From Nitrospinota bacterium (lineage in GTDB: Bacteria; Nitrospinota; Nitrospinia; Nitrospinales; VA-1): a stretch of 32,111 nt of DNA. This document shows, piece by piece, positions 18,678-26,672 of the stretch (positions are counted from its first letter, which is position 1; every line of letters starts with the position of its first letter). The notes under the pieces were generated by a model, which searched no databases, had not been told where the DNA came from, and was given only the letters and a program-made list of their open reading frames with translations. Location of the stretch: the NCBI GenBank assembly GCA_009873635.1, contig WAHY01000004.1:1844-33954 (forward strand), given 5' to 3'. Position numbers and translations under genes: made by a program.

Positions 18678-19867
18678 AGCTGATCAGTTAAAAAAGCATT
18701 TAATAGATCGGGAGCATTGTCGAAAAACTTCCCTGTTTCTAAAATTTGTTCATCGTATTGCCCCGTGTTCCCTGATGCAACGGGATAAACAAGATAAGGA
18801 ACCGGAGACCTTTCGTATTTCATGGACATTGCAGAACTTACATGATTAACCACCACCATCATTTTTATATTTTCCATCGTTTCCATTGCCTGAGCCAGGG
18901 GTTTTACGACTTTGGCATCGAAATCTTCGATCATTAAAATCTTATCGTCAATATCGCCTTTGAGTGACGCTTCCTCTCCCGCTGAAATATGCAAGAAAAC
19001 CACATCTTTGGTTTCCAGTTCCTTAAGGGTAGCGGTGACTTTGCCGGCGTAATCAGTGTCTGAAAAGCCTGTCGCACCTTTTACATCTATAACATCGATA
19101 CCAGTAAGTCTTCCAATTCCTTTAACCATCAGGGACGCGGTTATAATAGAAGCATTCTTATCATACCTCTCTTTAAAGGACGGCATGCCGGGCAATTCAC
19201 CGTTTCCCCAAAACCAAATGCTGTTAACCGGATCTTTTTTTTCAGCAACACGTTTTTTATTGAAGACATGATTGTGCAAAATAATTTGCGCTTGATTCAT
19301 GACAAAAATCAGGTCACGAGAAGAATCTCCTTCTGGCATGAATTGGCGAATGCCTTCACCAATAAGTTCGTTTGGTGTATATAACCTTTCCTGAATAGGT
19401 GGACTTTTAATAAACATCAGGTTGTGGTGTCCTCCACCCTTATGGAAGGTAACAGGAGCATCAATCACTTGCTCATTAAGTGCATTGATAAGTAGTCCTG
19501 AATCATCAGCTGAAAGATGTCCTCCAGTATAATCTTTCATGACCATATCGTCATGAGTGGGTTGCAGGGTTACTAAATCACAACAGAGTGCGGTTTCATC
19601 CTCTGCGGGATTTATTCCCAGGCCCATAGCAGTAAGCGGAGCATGACCTGAATTATATTGTTTGGGGTCAAGACCCAAAAGCCCCAGGCAGGAAACTTCA
19701 TTACCCGGATGCAGCTCATCAGGAATTGTTTGAACAGGTCCACAAGTTGCGTTTTTGGTCAGGGCATCCAGATTTGGGGTGTCGGCCAACTGCAACGGGG
19801 TTTTATTATCTTTTTCCGCGAAGGGCTTATCTGTCAGGCCCGCCACGATAATAACGAGGTATTTCAT
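18674..19867 (-). CDS. Archaeal-type (ApgM) phosphoglycerate mutase-like protein, active site degenerate
   Basis: The 397-residue protein clearly has the layout of cofactor-independent phosphoglycerate mutase of the ApgM/COG3635 type: KTPLQLADTPNLDAL, PGNEVSCLGLLGLDP, SGHAPLTAMGLGI, SPVPYLVYP. Nearly all catalytic positions of that alkaline-phosphatase-superfamily fold differ. The first metal Asp (DG motif) is Ala9. The nucleophile Ser (GSD) is Asn56. The Asp and His of the DEAGH motif are Glu298 and Leu302. The Asp of DHS is Asn341, although His342 remains. The later His before PVP is Tyr351. Intact relatives often sit beside threonine-pathway genes and have been suggested to replace homoserine kinase. 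Here it is first in the lysC-cimA operon (ATGA overlap). Ordinary mutase activity seems unlikely, and a regulatory or altered role is inference. Start ATG 19867. Confidence 0.85.
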   Translation of the reverse strand: MKYLVIIVAGLTDKPFAEKDNKTPLQLADTPNLDALTKNATCGPVQTIPDELHPGNEVSCLGLLGLDPKQYNSGHAPLTAMGLGINPAEDETALCCDLVTLQPTHDDMVMKDYTGGHLSADDSGLLINALNEQVIDAPVTFHKGGGHHNLMFIKSPPIQERLYTPNELIGEGIRQFMPEGDSSRDLIFVMNQAQIILHNHVFNKKRVAEKKDPVNSIWFWGNGELPGMPSFKERYDKNASIITASLMVKGIGRLTGIDVIDVKGATGFSDTDYAGKVTATLKELETKDVVFLHISAGEEASLKGDIDDKILMIEDFDAKVVKPLAQAMETMENIKMMVVVNHVSSAMSMKYERSPVPYLVYPVASGNTGQYDEQILETGKFFDNAPDLLNAFLTDQL

Positions 19868-20291
19868 TTCTTTAGGGATACAAGGATCGAGAACTCAAGC
19901 ATATTCAGGAATCTGCAATTATAACTTAATTTTTGATTTTTCCATAACTTATTGAGAAACAAGGTTGACTACTGGGTTAGAGGGTCTCGTACATTTGTAA
20001 TTATTTATCAAATTGTGACTTTGCTGAGTTCTTTTCCGATGTAAGGTGTTTATGCTTGCACTTTGGCTTCATTTATCTGAATTAGAAACGGTTGTATTGC
20101 CCTGATTTAGACTTCGATAAGACTGTTTTTATATATAAATCATACTGTTATGGACGGGGAATGGCTTTTATGGTACCGTTTCACGATGCAAAATTTGCCA
20201 GTACACTAAAGCTATAGTATCTGCATGTTTATAATGGTGTTATTTTGATCAATGTGTTCGGGGAGATAAACGGGAAGATAAAGGAGAGAAT
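19868..20291. other. Divergent intergenic region between the PGM-like operon and the MBL operon
   Basis: 424 bases with no supportable gene on either strand. Near the left edge, on the minus strand, is a TATAAT box (19918-19923). To the right there is about 340 bases of AT-rich DNA ahead of the metallo-beta-lactamase gene, ending in a good AAGGAG Shine-Dalgarno. I see no convincing -35/-10 pair on the plus strand, no terminator, no tandem repeat and no riboswitch I recognise. Confidence 0.6.
19918..19923 (-). promoter_or_regulatory. Possible -10 element for the PGM-like/lysC/cimA operon
   Basis: Read on the minus strand this is a perfect TATAAT, 50 bases upstream of the first ATG. The matching -35 position (TTATGG or TATGGA) is poor, so an activator may be needed or the match may be chance. 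Confidence 0.35.
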
Positions 20292-21176
20292 ATGTATGAA
20301 GTGAACGAGATTTGCAAAGATGGCAAACCTCTACCTTTAACTACCGATGGGCATCTCCGGATAGTATTTATTGGTACAGGCTCAGCTTTTGCCAAGCGAC
20401 GGCGGCAATCTAACATACTGGTCATTCAAGGCAACCATCATATTTTGATTGATTGTGGCACCCAGGGGCCTCTTGCCCTTAATGATTTGGGATTAAGTGT
20501 TTTAGATGTGCGTTGTTATCATCCTACCCACAGTCATGCGGATCATATTGGTGGATTCGAGGAAGTGGCGTTGATGAACCGGTACACTCCAAATATTTCC
20601 AAACCTGACATGATTATTTTGCGGGACTATCAGGATATTTTATGGAGCAAAAGCCTTTCCGGGGGTTGTGAATATTGCGAGGCAAATCAAGGCAGGCCGC
20701 TACAACTGACAGATTTTTTCAACATACTTCGTCCCCAGAATATTGAAATTGATGGAAGAAAATTCTGGGCTTATAAACATGGCCCGATTGAATTGGTCAT
20801 AATGAGAACTCGACACTTTCCTGATACGGCAATAAGTGTGGACGAGTCGCAGTGGTGTTCTGGAGTTTTTATCAATCGTCGTGCCTGGATATCAGGCGAT
20901 ACTATGTTTGACTCCGACTACCCCATACGTTTTGCCAAGTCGGCAGAAGTAATGTTTCACGATACGCAACTATTTTTTGGCGGTGTCCATGCTTCTTACC
21001 AGGAGTTGATGACTTTGCCTGATGAGGTACGGAAAAAAATGTATCTTTATCATTATGGAGATAATTGGGACAACCCGGAAACCTGGGCCAGCGGATCTGA
21101 TAAATATACGGGTGATCCGATTACGGACGGGTTTTTAGGTTGGGCAGAACAACGCAAAGCATATGATTTTTTCTAA
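20292..21176 (+). CDS. Metallo-beta-lactamase-fold hydrolase
   Basis: Cytoplasmic metallohydrolase of unknown substrate, 294 residues, no signal peptide. It opens the fold with LRIVFIGTGSAFAKRRRQSN, similar to RNase Z-type and other tRNase/phosphodiesterase-like members. It has the full binuclear metal set: THSHADHIGG (His80, His82, Asp84, His85), RHFPDT, ISGDTMFD and a late YHYGDNW His. An unusual insert between the first and second metal motifs has a Cys pair (GGCEYCE, around residues 123-128). ATG 20292 has AAGGAG at good spacing. It is the first of five same-strand genes (DUF898, M48, GT39, hldD), 51 bases before the next. It is not a clear RNase Z by length or C-terminus, so no symbol is given. 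Confidence 0.88.
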   Translation: MYEVNEICKDGKPLPLTTDGHLRIVFIGTGSAFAKRRRQSNILVIQGNHHILIDCGTQGPLALNDLGLSVLDVRCYHPTHSHADHIGGFEEVALMNRYTPNISKPDMIILRDYQDILWSKSLSGGCEYCEANQGRPLQLTDFFNILRPQNIEIDGRKFWAYKHGPIELVIMRTRHFPDTAISVDESQWCSGVFINRRAWISGDTMFDSDYPIRFAKSAEVMFHDTQLFFGGVHASYQELMTLPDEVRKKMYLYHYGDNWDNPETWASGSDKYTGDPITDGFLGWAEQRKAYDFF

Positions 21177-21227
21177 TTTCTTCTTTTTAGGGGTTGCCAG
21201 TTTTTGATGCAGTTATAGGGATTCTTC

Positions 21228-22466
21228 ATGAGTTACCAAATTACCTTAAACACTTGGTCTGGAGCGAGTAAAAAAGAGGCCGCTGAAAAGCTTGCATCAG
21301 TGTTCCGGATGAACAACGAGAAGTCTATGGGTATTCTGGATAATTTATGTGAAGGGTTTCCCTGGCGGTTTGACCAATGTATTCCCGATCATCAGGCAGA
21401 TATGGCATCTACCTATCTCAGCGGTTTGGGTTTTGCCGTAGACATTAAACCTGTTGCAGGAGATATCGAGCCATTACCAGGACCCACTGTTACAGAAGAA
21501 GCCCCAGCAGAAGAGATTGCCCAATCCTACGGTGACGACTATAGCTTGAAGTTTCAGGGAGACGGCCGCACCCTTTTGAACATTAGCCTTGCTAATCTGA
21601 TCAAGACCGTATTCACTCTGGGTATCTACCGATTTTGGGCCAAAACCAATGTGCGCCAGTATATCTGGAGCCAAACATTGTTTGCCGGGGATCGTTTTTC
21701 CTATCATGGAACCGGTAAAGAATTACTCAGCGGGGCGTTTCGATTCGGTGGTATTCTTGTTTTATTGGGATTAATTAACGTCTATATTTTTTTTAATATT
21801 GGTCCTGCAGAAGGCGAAATATTTTCAGACCTTCTTTCACTGATTATTCTTTTTATGATACCTGCACTTTTGGTAGGTGCATGGAGATACCGGCTTTCCC
21901 GAACTGCCTGGAGAAATATCCGCTTTTCCTTCCGGGGGAAAAAGATGGATGCGTTTATGTTATATTTTTTGGGAGGAATTTTTTCCGTCTTGACGTTGGG
22001 TCTTTATTGGCCGTTTTTTAAAATGAAAAGCGAAAAATTCTGGCGCGAGAACTCATGGTTTGGAGATGTACAGTTTGGTTTTTCCGGTATAGGTAAAGAT
22101 TTTTTTAGAAAGTTTTTGTTTGCCATTATTCTCACACCTCTTACCGTTGGTTTTTATTTTTTCTGGTTTGCCGCAGACTTAAAGCGCTATTTATGGTCAC
22201 ACACTCATGTAGGGGGGGCGACTTTCAATTTTCCGATTAATGGAAAAGATTATATGAGATTAAAAGTGATTAACTTTTTTATTCTTATAGCTTCGTTTGG
22301 GCTGGGTTACCCTTGGGTAGTGGTACGTAACCAGAAATTTTTAACAGACAACCTGACTCTTGCCGGAAATATTGAATTAAATCATATCGTCCAGGAGATG
22401 AAAACCAGCGGAGCATTTGGCGAGGAAGCCCTGGACGCAATGGACGTTCCTATTGAAATTGGATAA
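21228..22466 (+). CDS. DUF898 (YjgN-like) multi-pass membrane protein with an extra N-terminal domain
   Basis: Inner-membrane protein of unknown function, 412 residues. Residues 1-75 form a small soluble alpha/beta domain (ASKKEAAEKLASVF, then FPWRFDQCIPDHQADMAS and YLSGLGFAVDI). Its pattern resembles the short helix-rich domain that precedes several bacterial membrane proteins and, loosely, the L7/L12 C-terminal fold. An acidic linker follows (about 80-105). The rest is DUF898, with two repeated units of the type LGIYRFWAKTNVRQYIWS and VGFYFFWFAADLKRYLWS, each followed by a short glycine-containing stretch and hydrophobic helices (about six in all). The pairing with an M48 peptidase immediately downstream is recurrent for this family and suggests a joint role in the membrane. 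ATG 21228 has AGGGA upstream. Confidence 0.87.
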   Translation: MSYQITLNTWSGASKKEAAEKLASVFRMNNEKSMGILDNLCEGFPWRFDQCIPDHQADMASTYLSGLGFAVDIKPVAGDIEPLPGPTVTEEAPAEEIAQSYGDDYSLKFQGDGRTLLNISLANLIKTVFTLGIYRFWAKTNVRQYIWSQTLFAGDRFSYHGTGKELLSGAFRFGGILVLLGLINVYIFFNIGPAEGEIFSDLLSLIILFMIPALLVGAWRYRLSRTAWRNIRFSFRGKKMDAFMLYFLGGIFSVLTLGLYWPFFKMKSEKFWRENSWFGDVQFGFSGIGKDFFRKFLFAIILTPLTVGFYFFWFAADLKRYLWSHTHVGGATFNFPINGKDYMRLKVINFFILIASFGLGYPWVVVRNQKFLTDNLTLAGNIELNHIVQEMKTSGAFGEEALDAMDVPIEIG

Positions 22467-22527
22467 CCGCATATCGTAAACTTTCCAGTTGTAAGGTTTT
22501 TGTTTAATCCCTTTCAAAGGAGCGGGC

Positions 22528-23658
22528 ATGAATGCCCGAAAGCTGCAATTTTCTGGTATCTTGTTTGATGGCAAAAGTGCCAGGAAACACACCGTTGAAA
22601 TTGAACTCACTCCACGCGAAATAATAATCAAACAGCAAGGTCTTTCACCCTTTCACTGGTCTTATTCCAATCTCAGATGGGCCGCAAGTGTTAACAGTCC
22701 TTTCCATTTAGAGCACGGAGATTTAGATAGTCCCTTCCAGGAAACTCTGGTGGTGGACGATCCTGTTTTTTATGAAAGCGTTTCCAGCATTGCTCCGAGT
22801 AACCTTTCTACCAATGGCAACCAGACAGAATTTAACTGGAAATTTTATGTTGCGGGAATATTAATTCTGATATTTTCCGCTTACATACTTATTAAAACAG
22901 TCCCCACATTTCTTGCTGATAGAATGGTTGAAAAAATCCCTGTCGAACTGGAAGTGATTTTAGGCCAGTCGATGCTAAATATGCTTCCGTTGTTACAGGA
23001 ACCCGACAAGAAAATTCTCATGGTATTGCAGGATACGGTTGACTTGCTCGAGCAGTCAGTCGAAGGTTACCAGCCTTATAACATGAAGGTTTATATTTTG
23101 CCGGGGAAAACAGTTAATGCGCTGGCCTTGCCCGGTGGCAGTATCGTTGTGTTTGAAGGATTGCTTCATAAAGCTGAGTCTGCTGAAGAGATAGCGGGAG
23201 TTCTTGCACATGAAATTCAGCATATTCTCCTCCGGCATTCTACCCGGGGTATTCTTAGGAACGTGGCACAAAGCATGCTGCTGTCTCTTTTCATTGGAGA
23301 TGTGAACGCAGTCATGGAAGGGGTAACCAATCTCGCGGGAGAACTGGAAACTCTGGGGTTCAGCCGTGAAATGGAAACTGAGGCCGACAAAAAAGGAATG
23401 GAATTAATTCTAAATGCCAATATTAATCCTTACGGTATGGTTCGAATGTTTGAAAAGATTTTACAAGATGAAGTCAAGAGTCTGCCCGGGAATAAAAGCA
23501 CGAAAAACGAAATGGAGCTTCTTTCTTATCTTTCCACCCACCCTTCAAGTCGTAGCAGGTTGAAAATGCTGGAGAAACAAATTGAGGGTCATGAAAACAG
23601 AACCTGGGAACCTCTTTTCCCCGAGTTAGACTGGAATGAAATAAAACCAGAAAATTAA
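22528..23658 (+). CDS. M48 family membrane metalloprotease
   Basis: Zinc protease of 376 residues. An N-terminal beta-rich soluble domain (1-105; the pattern SGILFDGKSARKHTVEIEL with FHWSYSNLRW is typical of M48 proteins paired with DUF898) is followed by one membrane helix (about 111-130). The catalytic domain is next. HEIQH (His228, Glu229, His232) gives two zinc ligands and the general base, and FSREMETEAD supplies the third ligand (Glu283 in ExxxD). STHPSSRSRLKML is the usual C-terminal M48 motif. It is complete and should be active. ATG 22528 has AAAGGAG at 7-8 bases. Its stop shares a base with the start of the next gene (TAATG). Likely role: processing or quality control of membrane or periplasmic proteins; the substrate is unknown. 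Confidence 0.92.
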   Translation: MNARKLQFSGILFDGKSARKHTVEIELTPREIIIKQQGLSPFHWSYSNLRWAASVNSPFHLEHGDLDSPFQETLVVDDPVFYESVSSIAPSNLSTNGNQTEFNWKFYVAGILILIFSAYILIKTVPTFLADRMVEKIPVELEVILGQSMLNMLPLLQEPDKKILMVLQDTVDLLEQSVEGYQPYNMKVYILPGKTVNALALPGGSIVVFEGLLHKAESAEEIAGVLAHEIQHILLRHSTRGILRNVAQSMLLSLFIGDVNAVMEGVTNLAGELETLGFSREMETEADKKGMELILNANINPYGMVRMFEKILQDEVKSLPGNKSTKNEMELLSYLSTHPSSRSRLKMLEKQIEGHENRTWEPLFPELDWNEIKPEN

Positions 23659-25691
23659 TGCCTGCTCCTAAACTTTCCACGACAGATAGTTTTCAAAGAC
23701 AAACCGTTCTGGGATTGTTAGCCATCCTTTTTATTTTTGCCGTGTTCAGATTGCCGGGGCTCGGAGTACCGCTTGCTTCAGATGAGCTTGCTACAGTCTC
23801 CCTCTGGGCACAAATGCCTTATCTAAAAATTCTTTCCAACTATCAATACCCCAACAACCATATTTTTCTAAGCCTTGTTCTAAGCTTTTTGCTCAAGGCA
23901 TTTGGGTTGAAGGAATGGCTATTACGAATGCCCTTGCTTGCATGTGGGCTTGCCAGCATTTATTCAGGTTACCTGCTGGGTAAGAAAGTTACGGGAAGTA
24001 ATAGAGTGGGACTATTCACTGCTTTTCTAATGACTATTTGTGAGAAGCATATTTTTTACTCTACAAATGCCCGAGGGTATATCGTGAACATGTTCTTGGC
24101 CTTATTGGCAGTAATTATTGTTCAAGATAGATTAAAGGGGATCACTTTTAAAATTAAGAAACTTTCGTATGTATTTAATCAAGGGCTGGTTTTTATCGGT
24201 TGGTCTTTGATTTGGATTATTGGGACCTGGACGGTTCCCACATTTTTATTTTTTGAAGTAACCATTGCTTTATTTCTGACGGCAATATTGTTGACGGGAA
24301 AACAATTTCAACCTTTGCGAAAAGAACATTTGTTAATTCCAGTTACTTCATGCCTGATTGGTGGATCAGGGTTTTATTTTCAATTTTACGTGCTGATAGA
24401 TTCAGCCATGTTGGCCGATGCGACTGCGCGAGCTGCAACAACAACTTTGCCCCTGTTTTTTCCAGCAATATTGAATGAATGGTTTAGCCCTTTTGAGCAG
24501 GCCGGTGTATTGTTTCTTTTTCTTGCGTTGCTGGGGGCAAGAAACCTGTTCCGAAATAATCAAATCATTGCAATGCTGATAAGCTGTGTTTGTTTGGGAC
24601 CTGTCTTTATCGGGATAGTGGGATATTTGTTGGGAATACTTCCTGGTATTCCGCACCCCAGGACGTATTATTACCTGCAACCTTTTGTCTTGATGCTTAC
24701 GGTGTCTGGCGTCCGGGAAATTGGAATGGGATTCCCATTAGCAATAAACAAAAAATTTAATGCGAAACAGAACCTGGCTATACCAGTTGTTATAGCAGTT
24801 ATTTTATTCGTAATTTCGTGTTTGAATTTCTTTCAACATATTTATCCCAAGCGCGTATCGCGGGATCCTTTGGATAAGGTTCAGGAATTTGTAGAAAAGT
24901 TAGAACCCAATGACCTGGTTCTGGTTTCGAAAACTATGCATGTAGGATTTTACCTGTATGGGGCTCGCGCTATGCGAGAAAGAGTCGAAAATATTCTTCA
25001 GGATGGGAAAATGGGAGAGGTTTATTTTTTAGGGTATAAGAAAAACAGGATTTCGATAAATCAGGAGATAGCAACAAAAGATAGTCACTTATTTAACTTT
25101 CCCGTGTTAACCCGTAATGCTAAAAAGAAAGGACCAGCCCTTCCTGAAAAGGCTTTAGAGGTTGCGGGGCATTTTGGCCCATTTGTATTTTATCAATTAA
25201 AAGAGGGTTGGTTGCAGCCCTTGGAGGGATGGGAGAAATTAGGTCTAAACCCCGCCATTTTTGGTGCAGGGCCGTTTGTATGGGAAAAATTCTTAAGCCC
25301 TTCAGGAACCAGACCCTTGATTCGATTTCGGGATTCTTTTACGGTTGCTATCGAAAACAAGAAACTTTTATCTAATGAGGCCCAGGGTTTGATTCTGAAC
25401 TTAGTGGAAGTTTCTGGATTCAAAAAGGATTTTTCTGCGGCTTTTGTGGGAGGAAACATGGATAGAAATAGTATAATTCTAGATCCCAGTTGGCTGCCTA
25501 ATGATTGGGTGATAGACCATCCCTACGGGGGTAATATATTTAATCGAAGTTGGAATCCTGCGATATTTGTTTCACAAGGAACAGGTAGTTTGTCTGTGAT
25601 GGATGTTAAGTTTAAAAGACATCCCCGACAAGGAGCATTCAGGAAATTTTTAAGTTATCGCATTAAAGAACCAGGAGTGGATAATAAATGA
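23658..25691 (+). CDS. GT39/ArnT-like polyprenyl-linked membrane glycosyltransferase
   Basis: Integral membrane protein of 677 residues. The first helix (about 17-33) is followed by the periplasmic loop SDELATVSLW, where Asp42-Glu43 match the acidic pair required in the PMT/ArnT (GT39, GT-C) superfamily. YPNNHIFLSLVLSFLLKAFG and STNARGYIVNMFLALLA are also typical. About ten hydrophobic helices extend to residue 395. A soluble C-terminal region of about 280 residues without recognised motifs follows. Such enzymes move a sugar from an undecaprenyl-phosphate donor to lipid A, protein or polysaccharide. The target is unknown, but the neighbours hldD and M48 suggest the cell envelope. It is coupled to M48 (TAATG) and to hldD (ATGA overlap). 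Confidence 0.82.
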   Translation: MPAPKLSTTDSFQRQTVLGLLAILFIFAVFRLPGLGVPLASDELATVSLWAQMPYLKILSNYQYPNNHIFLSLVLSFLLKAFGLKEWLLRMPLLACGLASIYSGYLLGKKVTGSNRVGLFTAFLMTICEKHIFYSTNARGYIVNMFLALLAVIIVQDRLKGITFKIKKLSYVFNQGLVFIGWSLIWIIGTWTVPTFLFFEVTIALFLTAILLTGKQFQPLRKEHLLIPVTSCLIGGSGFYFQFYVLIDSAMLADATARAATTTLPLFFPAILNEWFSPFEQAGVLFLFLALLGARNLFRNNQIIAMLISCVCLGPVFIGIVGYLLGILPGIPHPRTYYYLQPFVLMLTVSGVREIGMGFPLAINKKFNAKQNLAIPVVIAVILFVISCLNFFQHIYPKRVSRDPLDKVQEFVEKLEPNDLVLVSKTMHVGFYLYGARAMRERVENILQDGKMGEVYFLGYKKNRISINQEIATKDSHLFNFPVLTRNAKKKGPALPEKALEVAGHFGPFVFYQLKEGWLQPLEGWEKLGLNPAIFGAGPFVWEKFLSPSGTRPLIRFRDSFTVAIENKKLLSNEAQGLILNLVEVSGFKKDFSAAFVGGNMDRNSIILDPSWLPNDWVIDHPYGGNIFNRSWNPAIFVSQGTGSLSVMDVKFKRHPRQGAFRKFLSYRIKEPGVDNK

Positions 25692-26650
25692 TAATTGTTA
25701 CTGGAGGCGCGGGGTTTATAGGCAGTGCTCTGGTGCATGGGCTGAACCAGAAAGGGATTGATGATATCTGGCTGGTGGATGATGTGGATCACCCGGAAAA
25801 GCAGAAGAATCTTGATAATCTTAATTATTCCAGATGGGTGGGTAAAGACGATTTTTTAAAGGAGGTGCCGGGGATCAAGGGGTGTTCTGCTATCCTGCAT
25901 ATGGGGGCATGTTCATCCACTACTGAAACTAATGAAGCCTACCTGCGTGAAAATAATTTCGAGTACACGCAATCTCTGGCCAAGTTCTGCATGGAAAAGG
26001 ACGTTCGTTTTATATACGCCTCGAGTGCTGCAACTTATGGCGCAGGTGAAAACGGTTACTCCGATGATGAATCATATTTGGAAAACCTTGTCCCCCTCAA
26101 TTTATACGGTGCCAGCAAACAGTGGTTTGACTTGTGGGCCAAAAAAGTGGGTGCCTTAACGACCATTGTGGGATTGAAATACTTTAATGTGTTTGGTCCA
26201 AATGAATATCATAAAGGCGACATGCAAAGTATGGTTCGTAAGGGATTTATGCAGATACGTGATTCGAGAAAATTAAATTTGTTCAAGTCTTATAAGCCCG
26301 AATATGGCGATGGAGGTCAGGAGAGAGACTTTTTATATGTCCGTGATGCGGTAGCAATGACCCTGTTTTTTCTGGAACATAAGGATATTGGTGGAATATT
26401 TAATGTGGGTTCAGGCAAGGCGAGAAACTGGAATGACCTCGCCTCATCGGTTTTTCTTGCGATGAATCAAGAAGTGAATATTAATTATATTGATATGCCT
26501 GAATCGATCAGGGATCAATATCAATACCACACTTGTGCAGAAATGGAAAAAATTCGGTCAGCGGGCTATGTGGAGTCGATAACTTCGTTAGAGGAGGGAA
26601 TTTCAGATTATGTTAAAAACTTCCTTATTCCCGATAAGCACCTGGCGTGA
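25688..26650 (+). CDS. hldD: ADP-L-glycero-D-manno-heptose 6-epimerase HldD
   Basis: Last step in making ADP-L-glycero-D-manno-heptose for the LPS inner core. The 320-residue SDR epimerase opens IIVTGGAGFIGSALVHGL (NAD(P) binding). It has HMGACSSTTETN, ASSAATYG, the catalytic YGASK (Tyr-x-x-x-Lys), KYFNVFGPNEYHKGDM and QERDFLYVRDAV, all specific for HldD rather than GalE. Length is typical (about 310-330). The start overlaps the GT39 stop as ATGA (25688-25691). Its partners gmhA and hldE lie immediately downstream on the opposite strand, 22 bases away, so the heptose set is split between two convergent operons. Confidence 0.96.
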   Translation: MIIVTGGAGFIGSALVHGLNQKGIDDIWLVDDVDHPEKQKNLDNLNYSRWVGKDDFLKEVPGIKGCSAILHMGACSSTTETNEAYLRENNFEYTQSLAKFCMEKDVRFIYASSAATYGAGENGYSDDESYLENLVPLNLYGASKQWFDLWAKKVGALTTIVGLKYFNVFGPNEYHKGDMQSMVRKGFMQIRDSRKLNLFKSYKPEYGDGGQERDFLYVRDAVAMTLFFLEHKDIGGIFNVGSGKARNWNDLASSVFLAMNQEVNINYIDMPESIRDQYQYHTCAEMEKIRSAGYVESITSLEEGISDYVKNFLIPDKHLA

Positions 26651-26672
26651 AATTTTTTGAGATGATTGAGGA

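Noticed and set aside
17560-18849. Long plus-strand open frames (17560-18084, 18012-18431, 18316-18849) opposite lysC and the PGM-like gene
   Set aside because: Antisense shadows of conserved genes; translations are low-complexity or motif-free and lack ribosome-binding sites.
20255-20262. TTGATCAA as an FNR/CRP-type box before the MBL gene (approximate position)
   Set aside because: The half-sites touch without the 4-base gap such regulators need.
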